Positions 1 through 7,273 are shown, counted from the stretch's first letter. The stretch is 12,270 nucleotides of DNA from Synergistaceae bacterium (GCA_012727545.1 JAAYHA010000047.1:1-12270), one strand, 5' to 3'. Translations and numbers: made by a program. The notes: generated from the sequence alone by a model not told the origin.

Positions 1-102
1 GCGCACGTTGAGATGATGGGGCTGATAGGAATGGGCAACAATCCCATGGTCGGAGCGACTGTAGCCGTTGCTGTAGCTATAGAAGAATCTCTCTCGAAGT
101 AA
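1..102 (+). CDS. C-terminal fragment of an unrecognised protein
   Basis: An open frame enters from the left edge and codes for 33 residues before a TAA at 100-102. It is not interrupted, but its start lies outside the window. The visible tail is small and glycine/alanine/valine-rich (GMGNNPMVGATVAVAVAIEE) and ends in a polar Ser-Leu-Ser-Lys. I do not recognise the family. The hydrophobic run could be a buried helix of a soluble enzyme or the end of a membrane protein, and the fragment is too short to decide. A strong hairpin follows at 131-167, consistent with this being the last gene of its transcript. Confidence 0.6.
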   Translation, partial: AHVEMMGLIGMGNNPMVGATVAVAVAIEESLSK

Positions 103-130
103 AAATTATCTACTTATTTGACAGAGCATG

Positions 131-167
131 TTATCGGGGGCCGGCGGTGTATGCCGTTCCCCGATAA
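131..167 (+). terminator. Hairpin, likely intrinsic terminator of the upstream gene or leader element
   Basis: TTATCGGGG (131-139) is perfectly complementary to CCCCGATAA (159-167). A second 4-bp stem, CGGC (142-145) with GCCG (153-156), sits inside after a two-base internal mismatch and closes a 7-nt loop. A short TTTT follows at 168-171. The hairpin lies 28 nt after the upstream stop codon and ends only 5 nt before the AGGAG of the next gene. It could therefore terminate the upstream transcript, act as a readthrough attenuator for the binding-protein gene, or both. The T-tract is short, so efficiency is uncertain. Confidence 0.55.
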
Positions 168-180
168 TTTTCAGGAGCTG

Positions 181-1107
181 ATGTCTTTGAGAAAAAAAAT
201 TATTTTGATGCTGATGTTTTTAGCAGCCCTTTCTCCGGCCGCGGAAGGCAGGGAGAAGGAGATGAAGATCGCACTCTGGAAACTGCCGTTCAACCTTCCT
301 GCGATGGTTGCCATCGAAAACAGGACGTACGAAAAGGCATTTGCGGGCGAATATAAAGTTGAATATATCACCTTGCCGTCAGGTCCGAAACAAGTACAGG
401 CAATGGCTGCCGGTGAGCTCGACATTGCCGAGGGCCTTGGAGCGGCCTCTGTGATCGTGGCAATTGCGAACGGGGTCGACATAACGGTGATCGGTGCGAA
501 CAGCAGGTCTCCGGAAGCATTCGCTGTGGTGGTTAAAAATTCAAAAATAACAGGTATGTCCAATCTGAAGGGCAAAAAGGTGGCAGGATTAAGGGGATCT
601 GTAGTCCACCAGCTTTTTGTCGAACTCCTGCGTAAAGAGGGGTTAACAGAAAAGGATGTTGAGTTTTTTCCCATGACTCTTAATGCGGCGGCATCGGCCC
701 TTATAGCGGAAAGGGTGGATGCGGCGCTGCTTGCCGGTACAGAGATAATAAGGGCTGAAAAGGGAGGCTGCAGGGTCCTGTCGGACGGCAAAGGCATCGT
801 TGAAGGGCTCAGCCTCATAGCGGCAAGAAGGGAATTTGCTGAAAAAAATAGGGCTGCTATTAAGAAATATCTGGCAATAAGGGAGAGCATCCGCCTTGAA
901 ACGGTCAATTCTCCGCAGAAATTTGTCCCCTTGCTCAAAAAAGAGACAGGATTGTCAGAAAAAGAAATAAAGATAACTCTCTCTAAATTTAATTATAATT
1001 CCAGGATAACAGAAAGTGATATTCAAGAACTTAAGAAGACTGCAGAATATTTAAAAAATGAGAATATTATTAAATTAAAGCCTAACATTAATAATATCCT
1101 GTGGTAA
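181..1107 (+). CDS. ABC transporter substrate-binding protein, NMT1/SsuA-like
   Basis: Predicted exported solute-binding protein of 308 residues. Residues 1-23 form a signal peptide: a basic start (SLRKK), a hydrophobic core, then an Ala/Gly-rich end near SPAAEG. I see no lipobox cysteine. The mature part looks like the NMT1/THI5/SsuA family, which captures nitrogen- or sulfur-containing organic solutes. Typical features are a first strand KIALWKLPFNLP, the segment QVQAMAAGELDIAEGLGAAS, and the hinge segment NLKGKKVAGLRGS. The ligand cannot be inferred. I chose the ATG at 181 because AGGAG (173-177) precedes it, although only 3 nt away, and it starts a normal signal peptide. In-frame upstream starts (TTG 118, ATG 151) lie in or before the hairpin. 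No permease or ATPase gene is in view, so its partners are upstream of the window or elsewhere. The last ~40 codons become markedly AT-rich. Confidence 0.82.
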   Translation: MSLRKKIILMLMFLAALSPAAEGREKEMKIALWKLPFNLPAMVAIENRTYEKAFAGEYKVEYITLPSGPKQVQAMAAGELDIAEGLGAASVIVAIANGVDITVIGANSRSPEAFAVVVKNSKITGMSNLKGKKVAGLRGSVVHQLFVELLRKEGLTEKDVEFFPMTLNAAASALIAERVDAALLAGTEIIRAEKGGCRVLSDGKGIVEGLSLIAARREFAEKNRAAIKKYLAIRESIRLETVNSPQKFVPLLKKETGLSEKEIKITLSKFNYNSRITESDIQELKKTAEYLKNENIIKLKPNINNILW

Positions 1108-1159
1108 TAACAACCCTTTTAATTAAGAGCCAATTTATCAATATGTAATATATTTTCTC

Positions 1160-1188
1160 TTTACAATCAAGATAATTTTAGTTATACT
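1160..1188 (+). promoter_or_regulatory. Sigma-70 type promoter for the small basic protein
   Basis: TTTACA (1160-1165) and TATACT (1183-1188) are separated by exactly 17 nt in an AT-rich intergenic stretch. Each hexamer differs from consensus by one base. Transcription would start near 1195, giving a leader of about 60 nt before the ATG at 1258. This makes the small gene an independent unit rather than a tail of the binding-protein transcript. The rest of the 1108-1257 gap shows no other clear signal. Confidence 0.6.
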
Positions 1189-1257
1189 CAAAAAACTATA
1201 TTTGTCAGGCTCAAACAGTTGATAATATTATCTAAATATGAAAGGATTGATCTTTTT

Positions 1258-1530
1258 ATGGCAAAACCAAAGAAAGAAAGCTCTGTCAAGAGAGTAAGAA
1301 GAAGTCCGGAGGTCCTTATGAAGGAACTCGATGAAAAAATGAAGAAACTTGAAGGCAGGATATACAAAAAGAACAAAGAAGCAGTACACCACATAGGAAC
1401 AGCGATACTTAAAAAAGCTAAATTTGATTTTTCCAGTTTTTCGGATGCAGATCTTGAAGATATAGTGAATATGACACCAAAAGGTACGGAGATAATAAAA
1501 GATATCATAACAAAAGCTTCAAATCAGTAA
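1258..1530 (+). CDS. Small lysine-rich, partly coiled-coil protein of unknown function
   Basis: A 90-residue protein with no signal peptide or membrane segment, therefore probably cytoplasmic. Residues 1-16 are strongly basic (KPKKESS, KRVRR). Residues ~18-42 look like an amphipathic helix or short coiled coil (MKELDEKMKKLEGR). The rest is mixed and ends in a predicted helix, EIIKDIITKA. I chose ATG 1258, preceded by AGGA (1243-1246) 11 nt upstream. A TTG at 1219 in the same frame would add 13 residues but lacks a binding site. The basic tail plus short helix and a Gly-x-Ala-Ile-Leu-Lys-Lys segment faintly recall TraD/MobC-type DNA-transfer accessory proteins, but the likeness is weak and I do not assign it. 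Promoter upstream and hairpin downstream mark it as a free-standing expressed gene. Confidence 0.65.
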   Translation: MAKPKKESSVKRVRRSPEVLMKELDEKMKKLEGRIYKKNKEAVHHIGTAILKKAKFDFSSFSDADLEDIVNMTPKGTEIIKDIITKASNQ

Positions 1531-1536
1531 AAAATA

Positions 1537-1590
1537 AAATAAGAAAGAGAGAGCGGGGTTTGTTTATTCATCGCTCTCTCTTTCTTATTT
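1537..1590. terminator. Perfect 19-bp bidirectional intrinsic terminator
   Basis: The arm at 1537-1555 (AAATAAG...AGAGCG) is perfectly complementary to 1572-1590, with a 16-nt loop. The outer pairs are A/T, so each strand carries an A-rich approach and a T-rich exit. It lies 6 nt after the stop of the small + strand gene, and its right end overlaps the stop codon of the - strand sensor gene by two bases. It can end both converging transcripts. Confidence 0.85.
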
Positions 1591-4480
1591 AAACTTTTGG
1601 CGGGTTTAGATACTTTTCTTCGAATTCGCTCAGCGGGAGTGGCTTTGAATAATAAAAACCCTGTACTATCCTGCACCCGAGGCTCTTGACAAAATTGACC
1701 TGCTCCTCAGTCTCTATCCCCTCAAATACGATCTGGATCGAGTTATTCTTAAAAGTGCTTACCAGGCTGCTTACCAGGTCGTGCGCGAGTTTTCCCTCAA
1801 GCCCTCTCTGAATGAATGTCCTGTCAAGCTTCAGGACATCTATCTTAAGGATCTGCAGAAGGGACAGGGACGAATAACCGGCCCCGAAATCGTCTATGGA
1901 GAGTCTGAATCCGTAATTTGAAAGTTCTTTTCCGGAGGAGTTAACAACATCTATATGCTGTGCCGCTACTGATTCGGTCAGTTCGAGTTCTAACAGTTCC
2001 GGCGGTACCCCGTGTCTTTCGGACATTATCTTCAGGTATTTGGTAAAGTTGTTTCCCAGTATGTCCAGATAAGAAAAATTACAGGAAACCGGGAACACTT
2101 GTTTGCCCTCGTCCATCCACTTTTTCAATATCCGGCAAGTCTCGCCGAACATGTACATATCTATCTTCGTTATAAAACCGCTTTTCTCGAAGTAGGGGAT
2201 GAAAAAGTCCGGAGAGATCACCTCTCCGTCAGGCTTTATCCATCTGACCAGAGCCTCGGCTCCGACTGCCCTTCCTGTAAAGCAGTCTATCTTTGGCTGA
2301 AGATAGGGGACGAATTCCCCTTTTTTTAGCGCATCCCTCATTGACGATTCAATTACCTTTTCCTTGTTTATCTTGTTAAGCGTTTTTTTGTCATAGTATG
2401 CGTAGGCGGTCTTGTGTTTCTGTCTGATGGTATTTTTAGCGAAAGTTGAGTTGTCAACGGCAGTATTTATTGGCATGTCCCTGTTTTCGATGAGGTATAC
2501 CCCTCCGTTGAATATCAGGTTGTAGTTTTGTTTTTTTCCTTTGGAATAGAGGCTTTCAAGTTCACCGAAAAGTATTTTTATCCTGATGTCAATCGATTTA
2601 AACTTTTCGTAGTTTAAAAGCACGACGAAATGGTCTGCATTTACCCTGGCATAGGTCTCTTTGGATTTGTCAATTATACTGTCAAGTATTTTTGCTACGC
2701 TTTTTAGGACTTTGTCTCCCTCCTCATACCCGAAGGAGCCGTTGATAAATTTGAACTCCACTATGTCTATGAAGACAACTGCAAAATTTGCTTCCGGGTA
2801 CTTTTTTATGAGCTCGGGCGCATCCACCAGGAAGCTGTTGTAGTTCTTATGTCCTGTCAGTGAATCGTAGTAGAGGAGCTTTTTCAGGTTCTTTTTGTCT
2901 ATGGATTTCGAGGTTGTGACTATTGTCATAGCAACCAGAAGCAAGACCAGGAAGATAGTGATGGCCTTTGCAAGTTCAACATGGTGCTCATATATCATGT
3001 CGATAAAAGATGCTTTTTCTCTGCTGTAACTGTGGGCGATTATTATTCCGTTTATCGTTTCTTCGGGGATCGAGTTTAGCGCCTTATTTATTATGGAGAT
3101 GAGTATTGGGTCGCATTTTTTTGAAATTCCAAAAGCCACCTGTTCGCTGAGGCTGCCGTAATTGATAGTGTATAAATTGCTGTAGTGGGGCAAGCTTATC
3201 AGATAGTTCGCGACATAGGAGTTTGCAAAGGTCGCATGGATTTTATTATGTACCAGTGCATCGAAACAATCTTCCTGCGACTTAAGGTATACTGTATCAT
3301 CAAATTTTTGAAACGATTCAACGACTTCCGAGAGGAAATAATCTTTAGGCAGAGCGACTCTCTCCCCTGCATAGGTGTTAGCCCTTTTCATTACCATTAC
3401 TATTGGGGCTGTTAGAAAAGGCCGGGTGACCCTGAAATTGTTTTTTGCACCCCAGACGAAGCTCCTGTTCACTCCTGTGAGAATGTCTATTTCGCCTTCG
3501 CGCATCCTTCTCAGCGCTACGGTCCAGGTAGGGGAATGGCTAATTTCTATTTTGAGTCCGGTATACTCCTTTACAAGCTTGAGTATCTCGGAATTGATGC
3601 CGGACATCTCTTTTTTTTCTTTGTCGTAATACTCGAATGGCTGCCACTGAGGGTCATAGGAGACCACAAGCACCGGCGACTTATCGATGTACTCTTTCTC
3701 TTTCGAGGTAAGGACCGATTCCCATGAAAGATTCTTGCCGTAATGTTTTTTGAAAAGGTCGTTCCTGAAGGATGGATTCATAAGCAATATGTCCTGCATC
3801 GCGCTGTCTATCTTCAGAAGGAGATCCCTGTTCCCTTCCGCAACTGCAAAATAGAACGGCTCTTCAGGGAAAACTTTTATTATTTTAAGATCCGTCGGGA
3901 CATTGTTACCGGATATAAGGGCTCCCGCGACAGAACCTTTTTTCAGTGCCACGATCAGCCCTTCTGCTGTATCAAAATCGATCAGGTCGACTCTTATCCG
4001 GGAGTTGCTGAGGCTTCTTTCCAGTATCTGCCTGTGCCTTAGCGGGGCAAATATTCCAATGCTTTTTTCGCTGAAGGCTTCGAGGTCGTTCTGGGCGAGC
4101 CTTTCATCTGTCTTGAGCGAGTATAGTCCTACACGGCATGAACCTGACTCTCTTGTTGAATGATCCAGGAGATCTTTAAGGTCTTCCCTGTAGTGTGAGT
4201 GGCTTATTATGTCTATGTTTCCGTTACGTATTCTCTCAAGAGTTTCTCTCTCTGAGCCCGGGATGAATTCCAATTCCCAGTTGTTGTACTGTGCTATCTC
4301 CTGGAGGAAATCATAGCTGTAACCATAGTCTTTGTTCTCGGGCGATATGTGTGAGGAGCTTTCATGAGAGAAGTATCCCACTTTTATTGAGACAGGTATA
4401 TTTTCTGCTGTTGCAGAGGCAAGGGGAGCTGCGGCCTGGAAAAGAAATACTCCAAGCGCTATCAGGAAAAAGCTTTTCAT
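1589..4480 (-). CDS. Membrane c-di-GMP phosphodiesterase with tandem solute-binding sensor domains and degenerate GGDEF
   Basis: A 963-residue predicted inner-membrane receptor. Residues 1-25 are a signal peptide (MKSFFLIALGVFLFQ...ASA). Two periplasmic SBP_bac_3-type domains follow (~30-250 and ~265-490). A single membrane helix lies at ~503-524 (ITIFLVLLLVAMTIV). The cytoplasmic GGDEF domain (~532-700) starts with DSLTGHKNYN, but its signature is NADHF (614-618) and no RxxD inhibitory site is seen, so cyclase activity is unlikely. The EAL domain (~710-955) keeps EAL at 742-744, ELTES, DDFGAGYSS (from 863), KLD, EGIE and QGF, so it should hydrolyse c-di-GMP in the family way. The likely role is to sense amino acids or similar solutes and lower c-di-GMP, with effects on motility or biofilm. 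ATG 4480 is chosen because it opens the signal peptide; a GTG at 4513 would add 11 residues before it. It is monocistronic. Confidence 0.88.
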   Translation of the reverse strand: MKSFFLIALGVFLFQAAAPLASATAENIPVSIKVGYFSHESSSHISPENKDYGYSYDFLQEIAQYNNWELEFIPGSERETLERIRNGNIDIISHSHYREDLKDLLDHSTRESGSCRVGLYSLKTDERLAQNDLEAFSEKSIGIFAPLRHRQILERSLSNSRIRVDLIDFDTAEGLIVALKKGSVAGALISGNNVPTDLKIIKVFPEEPFYFAVAEGNRDLLLKIDSAMQDILLMNPSFRNDLFKKHYGKNLSWESVLTSKEKEYIDKSPVLVVSYDPQWQPFEYYDKEKKEMSGINSEILKLVKEYTGLKIEISHSPTWTVALRRMREGEIDILTGVNRSFVWGAKNNFRVTRPFLTAPIVMVMKRANTYAGERVALPKDYFLSEVVESFQKFDDTVYLKSQEDCFDALVHNKIHATFANSYVANYLISLPHYSNLYTINYGSLSEQVAFGISKKCDPILISIINKALNSIPEETINGIIIAHSYSREKASFIDMIYEHHVELAKAITIFLVLLLVAMTIVTTSKSIDKKNLKKLLYYDSLTGHKNYNSFLVDAPELIKKYPEANFAVVFIDIVEFKFINGSFGYEEGDKVLKSVAKILDSIIDKSKETYARVNADHFVVLLNYEKFKSIDIRIKILFGELESLYSKGKKQNYNLIFNGGVYLIENRDMPINTAVDNSTFAKNTIRQKHKTAYAYYDKKTLNKINKEKVIESSMRDALKKGEFVPYLQPKIDCFTGRAVGAEALVRWIKPDGEVISPDFFIPYFEKSGFITKIDMYMFGETCRILKKWMDEGKQVFPVSCNFSYLDILGNNFTKYLKIMSERHGVPPELLELELTESVAAQHIDVVNSSGKELSNYGFRLSIDDFGAGYSSLSLLQILKIDVLKLDRTFIQRGLEGKLAHDLVSSLVSTFKNNSIQIVFEGIETEEQVNFVKSLGCRIVQGFYYSKPLPLSEFEEKYLNPPKV

Positions 4481-4574
4481 GAATGCCCCGGTCTTTCCTG
4501 ACAATAGCACCACACCTTAAATTCATATGGGGTAACCTTGTTTATACCCTATATCATACTATAAACTCTATTTC

Positions 4575-4601
4575 ATTATAATCGTTTTCCTGGCATGACA
4601 A
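4575..4601 (-). promoter_or_regulatory. Candidate promoter for the EAL sensor gene
   Basis: On the minus strand, TTGTCA (4596-4601) and a perfect TATAAT (4575-4580) are separated by 15 nt, shorter than the optimal 17. They lie ~95 nt before the chosen start, in an AT-rich gap of 179 bases (4481-4659) that otherwise shows no clear element. The short spacer makes this tentative. Confidence 0.35.
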
Positions 4602-4659
4602 AAGCATTAAAATTAATTAAATTAAGCCATAAAAGAAATGAAGTTAAAAATTTATCGTC

Positions 4660-5901
4660 CTATCCGAGTGCGATCACGAGATCATTCACATTTGTGCCGG
4701 TAGGCCCCGTTTTCAATAATGCTCCGGCGAGCTCCAGAGCGTTGTAAGAGTCATTGTTTTCAAGCATCTCCACAGGGTCGTAGCTCACAGAGCGGATCTT
4801 TCCCCAGGTAAGTCCGTCAACTATGCCTCCGGCAGCATCGGTGGGACCGTCTGTTCCGTCAGAGCCTGCTGAGAGGATGACTATATTTCCGGATCCGGAA
4901 ATCTTTTCTGCCGCAGCGAGCGCAACTTCCTGGCTTCTGCCTCCCTTACCGCTTCCCTTGACCTTTACAGTCGTCTCTCCTCCCCAGATGAGGCATCTTT
5001 TAGCCTCGGCTGACTTGCCCAATTCATCCAGTGCACGTTCTGCCGCCATGTATCCGGCTAGCCTTGCCTCCCCGTCCAGCCTGTCTGTCACTATTTCGGA
5101 GATGTAGCCTCTTTTTTCAGCCGCGATTTTCGCTGCCCGGCACAACCCCGTAACGTTACCGGCGATCTCGAAGGAGACGTTGTCCAGAGATTTTGGTGTC
5201 TCTGAGCGGAGAGCAGACTCAATTTCAGGGGAAAGAGGGATTTTATATTTCTTTATGACTGCCAGTGCTTCACCCGATGTTGAAGGATCAGGAACGGCAG
5301 GCCCGGAAGCGATCATGTCCGGTCTGTCTCCAAGTACATCGGAGAGGGTTATCTGGAATATTGCAGCCGGCATGCAGTGGACCGCGAACCTTCCTCCCTT
5401 TACTGAAGAAAGATGTTTCCTTACCGTGTTAAGTTCGCTGATATCGGCTCCGCTGAGGAGGAGCCTGGATGTGATATCAGAGAGGAATCTTATTGGAAGT
5501 CTATGCGCGGGTTTTTCAAAAAGGGCCGAACCTCCTCCCGAAACAAGAAAAAGGATGGTTTGATCCTTTCCGGCTTGCCGAGTGATCTCAAGTATCTTCT
5601 CGGTCGCTTTCAATGTGTTGCTGTCAGGGAGCGGGTGTCCTGCTTCAAATATCTTTATTCCTGGAAGTGATCCTTCCGAATGTCCGTATTTTGTAACGAT
5701 GGCCCCTGATACGATCCTCTGATCCAGCACTTCAGTGGCTGCCTTTGCCATCGTCCAGGAAGCCTTGCCTATCCCTATAAGGATAATTTCATCCCTTAGT
5801 CGGGCGTTTGCGAGGGATCTTTTCACTGCCCTGTCGGGGAGCATCTCAAGCAATGCCTCCCTGAATATTTCAGCCGCGTCGCGTCGAATATGCCCAAGCA
5901 T
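4660..5901 (-). CDS. Glycerate 2-kinase, type II (DUF4147/MOFRL family)
   Basis: This 413-residue cytoplasmic enzyme is predicted to phosphorylate D-glycerate with ATP, giving 2-phosphoglycerate for lower glycolysis. The N-terminal DUF4147 domain (~5-235) carries GIGKAS with Lys47, LVSGGGSAL (119-127), TVRKHLSSVKGG and ASGPAVPDPST. The C-terminal MOFRL domain (~303-408) carries WGGETTVKVKGSGKGGRSQE and SAGSDGTDGPTDAAGG. Length and motif order match the family, and nothing is truncated. The related hydroxypyruvate-reductase name (TtuD) is often given to these proteins, but the sequence supports the kinase. ATG 5901 is chosen because it gives the usual family N-terminus; a TTG lies just before it. 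No Shine-Dalgarno is visible there. Only 24 nt separate it from the exported-protein gene upstream, suggesting cotranscription under the FCD regulator. Confidence 0.9.
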   Translation of the reverse strand: MLGHIRRDAAEIFREALLEMLPDRAVKRSLANARLRDEIILIGIGKASWTMAKAATEVLDQRIVSGAIVTKYGHSEGSLPGIKIFEAGHPLPDSNTLKATEKILEITRQAGKDQTILFLVSGGGSALFEKPAHRLPIRFLSDITSRLLLSGADISELNTVRKHLSSVKGGRFAVHCMPAAIFQITLSDVLGDRPDMIASGPAVPDPSTSGEALAVIKKYKIPLSPEIESALRSETPKSLDNVSFEIAGNVTGLCRAAKIAAEKRGYISEIVTDRLDGEARLAGYMAAERALDELGKSAEAKRCLIWGGETTVKVKGSGKGGRSQEVALAAAEKISGSGNIVILSAGSDGTDGPTDAAGGIVDGLTWGKIRSVSYDPVEMLENNDSYNALELAGALLKTGPTGTNVNDLVIALG

Positions 5902-5925
5902 CAAATTTATACGAGGTGATTTTTA

Positions 5926-6366
5926 TCAGAGCTTCACGTCAATAATTGCGGTGACGCCTACTCCCTGGACACGCTTGAACTGCTTCAGGGGATTTTCGGA
6001 ATCGATCGGTATCAGCGCCTGTGCCCTGATCCTGTTAAATTCACCTTCCAGCTGGCCTACGGCTTTTACCCTGTCAACTGCGGCCTTTGTAACTCCGCCG
6101 ACCTGTGCTGCCCCTATCCTTGTGCCGTTACCAATTGATACGATCGGTACCACCTTGGTATATCCGTCAAACTTTACCCCTTTGTTGAAGGTCAGCGTGT
6201 TTATGAAGTCATTCAACTGGGGGCCGAGAGCCTTAACCAGGGCACCGCCGCCAAATATGAGCGCCCCTTCCTTCAGAATGTCTCCTATGCTCGCATAAGC
6301 GATGGGTGCAGCCAAAAACATTGAGCAAACGATAAGGATAGCCGCAACAGTCTTTTTGATTTTCAA
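5926..6366 (-). CDS. Small exported protein of unknown function
   Basis: A 146-residue protein with a clear signal peptide: KIKK, a hydrophobic core to ~residue 20, and a probable cut after Ala-Tyr-Ala (~25), leaving about 121 residues outside the cytoplasm. The mature part starts with a helix-prone segment (IGDILKEG), a glycine-rich patch (FGGGALVKALG), then an alternating beta-like pattern ending VTAIIDVKL. No cysteine remains in the mature chain, and there is no lipobox or membrane anchor. I do not recognise the family. The start is taken as TTG 6366, because AAGGAAGG ends 8 nt before it and it gives a clean signal peptide. A GTG at 6375 is possible, but the same site would lie too close. 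It sits between the FCD regulator and the glycerate kinase on one strand, so it probably shares their transcript. Confidence 0.7.
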   Translation of the reverse strand: MKIKKTVAAILIVCSMFLAAPIAYASIGDILKEGALIFGGGALVKALGPQLNDFINTLTFNKGVKFDGYTKVVPIVSIGNGTRIGAAQVGGVTKAAVDRVKAVGQLEGEFNRIRAQALIPIDSENPLKQFKRVQGVGVTAIIDVKL

Positions 6367-6442
6367 AAGAAGCACCTTCCTTTCATGATGGGCAAATGTT
6401 AAGCGTTTAATGAGTTTTATGCATCAGCCTTTTAAGGGATTG

Positions 6443-6471
6443 ATCCATCATTGCACGCAGGGGTATGTCAA
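6443..6471 (-). promoter_or_regulatory. Weak candidate promoter between regulator and exported protein
   Basis: On the minus strand a perfect TTGACA (6466-6471) is followed after 17 nt by ATGGAT (6443-6448), a poor -10 element. If real, it would give the exported protein and kinase a transcript separate from the regulator. The remaining 6367-6500 gap has no strong hairpin. Confidence 0.25.
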
Positions 6472-6500
6472 ATCTTCAACTTGAACGCTGCCTTCCTGCT

Positions 6501-7229
6501 TTATTTCCCATATAAGGCCGAAAAGTTTCCGGCACTTTCGATCACATCGTTTAGGTGTGCTTCCATCAAATCTGCGGCCTCTCTTGGGTCCCCCTTTTTT
6601 ATAGCTTCCATGATCTTTTCATGAGTTATGTTGAGCGGGGTATCGGAGATCCTGAAGGTCTCAATAAAGAAATTATGCCACTCGACCGAAAGCCCAATAA
6701 ATTCGTACATGATTTTAAGCAGGGGGACCCTGGCTATCCTTATTATCTCCCGATGGAATTCAGTCGATATATCAGCGTAATAACTTCTCCTCTCCATCTC
6801 CCTGTATTGCTGCTCAATGATCTTTTCCAGTCTCGCAATGTCCCCGGGGGTAGCTTTCAGGGCTGCATGCATTGCTGCCTCACGTTCTATAGCTTTTCTG
6901 ACCGTAACTATATCCGTGACAGAGTGTCCTTTTAAGTTCCCGGAATTCTTCAGCAGGTTATCCAGGTTCTCTGCAGTCTGCCTTGCATTCCTCAATACCG
7001 ACAGTTTTTTTGTCCCCTCTTTAGTAGTGACGTGCCCCTGAAAACCCACCTTTGTCAGTAAGCCTTTTTCCCTCAAAGACCGTAATATTCTTCCGGCTCC
7101 TGCCTCGCTGAGATTTACTCCCTTTTTCCTCAGCATCACAGAGACGGTACCGGCTCCGACAGGGACATTTGAAGCCTCAGCAGTTTCAAGGATTATCATG
7201 TTGATCAGATCCTCATCTTTTGAACGCAC
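6501..7229 (-). CDS. FCD-domain transcriptional regulator with atypical winged-helix N-terminus
   Basis: A 242-residue predicted DNA-binding regulator. The C-terminal half (~105-232) is an FCD ligand domain, as in the FadR branch of the GntR family. The usual metal- and acid-binding residues are visible: Asp153 and His159 (DISTEFH), His203 (THEKI) and His225 (EAHL). These domains generally bind small organic acids. The N-terminal part (~5-78) is not a typical GntR helix-turn-helix. It ends GLLTKVGFQGHVTTKEG, resembling the NrpR/RNase R-type winged helix (HTH_12). I chose GTG 7229 because GGAGGTG stands 8 nt before it; an ATG at 7259 in the same frame has no good binding site. Its promoter and an inverted repeat lie just upstream, suggesting autoregulation. 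The exported protein and glycerate kinase downstream are its likely targets, with glycerate or a related acid as a plausible but unproven effector. Confidence 0.82.
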   Translation of the reverse strand: MRSKDEDLINMIILETAEASNVPVGAGTVSVMLRKKGVNLSEAGAGRILRSLREKGLLTKVGFQGHVTTKEGTKKLSVLRNARQTAENLDNLLKNSGNLKGHSVTDIVTVRKAIEREAAMHAALKATPGDIARLEKIIEQQYREMERRSYYADISTEFHREIIRIARVPLLKIMYEFIGLSVEWHNFFIETFRISDTPLNITHEKIMEAIKKGDPREAADLMEAHLNDVIESAGNFSALYGK

Positions 7230-7273
7230 TTTAAAGACACCTCCGATGGTAAGGTGCATAATTTTGTTACTGA

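Noticed and set aside
118..123. TTGACA as a -35 element for the binding-protein gene
   Set aside because: The sequence 17 nt downstream is GC-rich hairpin DNA (CCGGCG) with nothing like a -10 element.
171..938. Long open frame on the minus strand opposite the binding-protein gene (255 residues)
   Set aside because: Its product is Ser/Ala/Pro-rich without recognisable motifs, and it lies fully antisense to a well-supported gene; it is a shadow frame.
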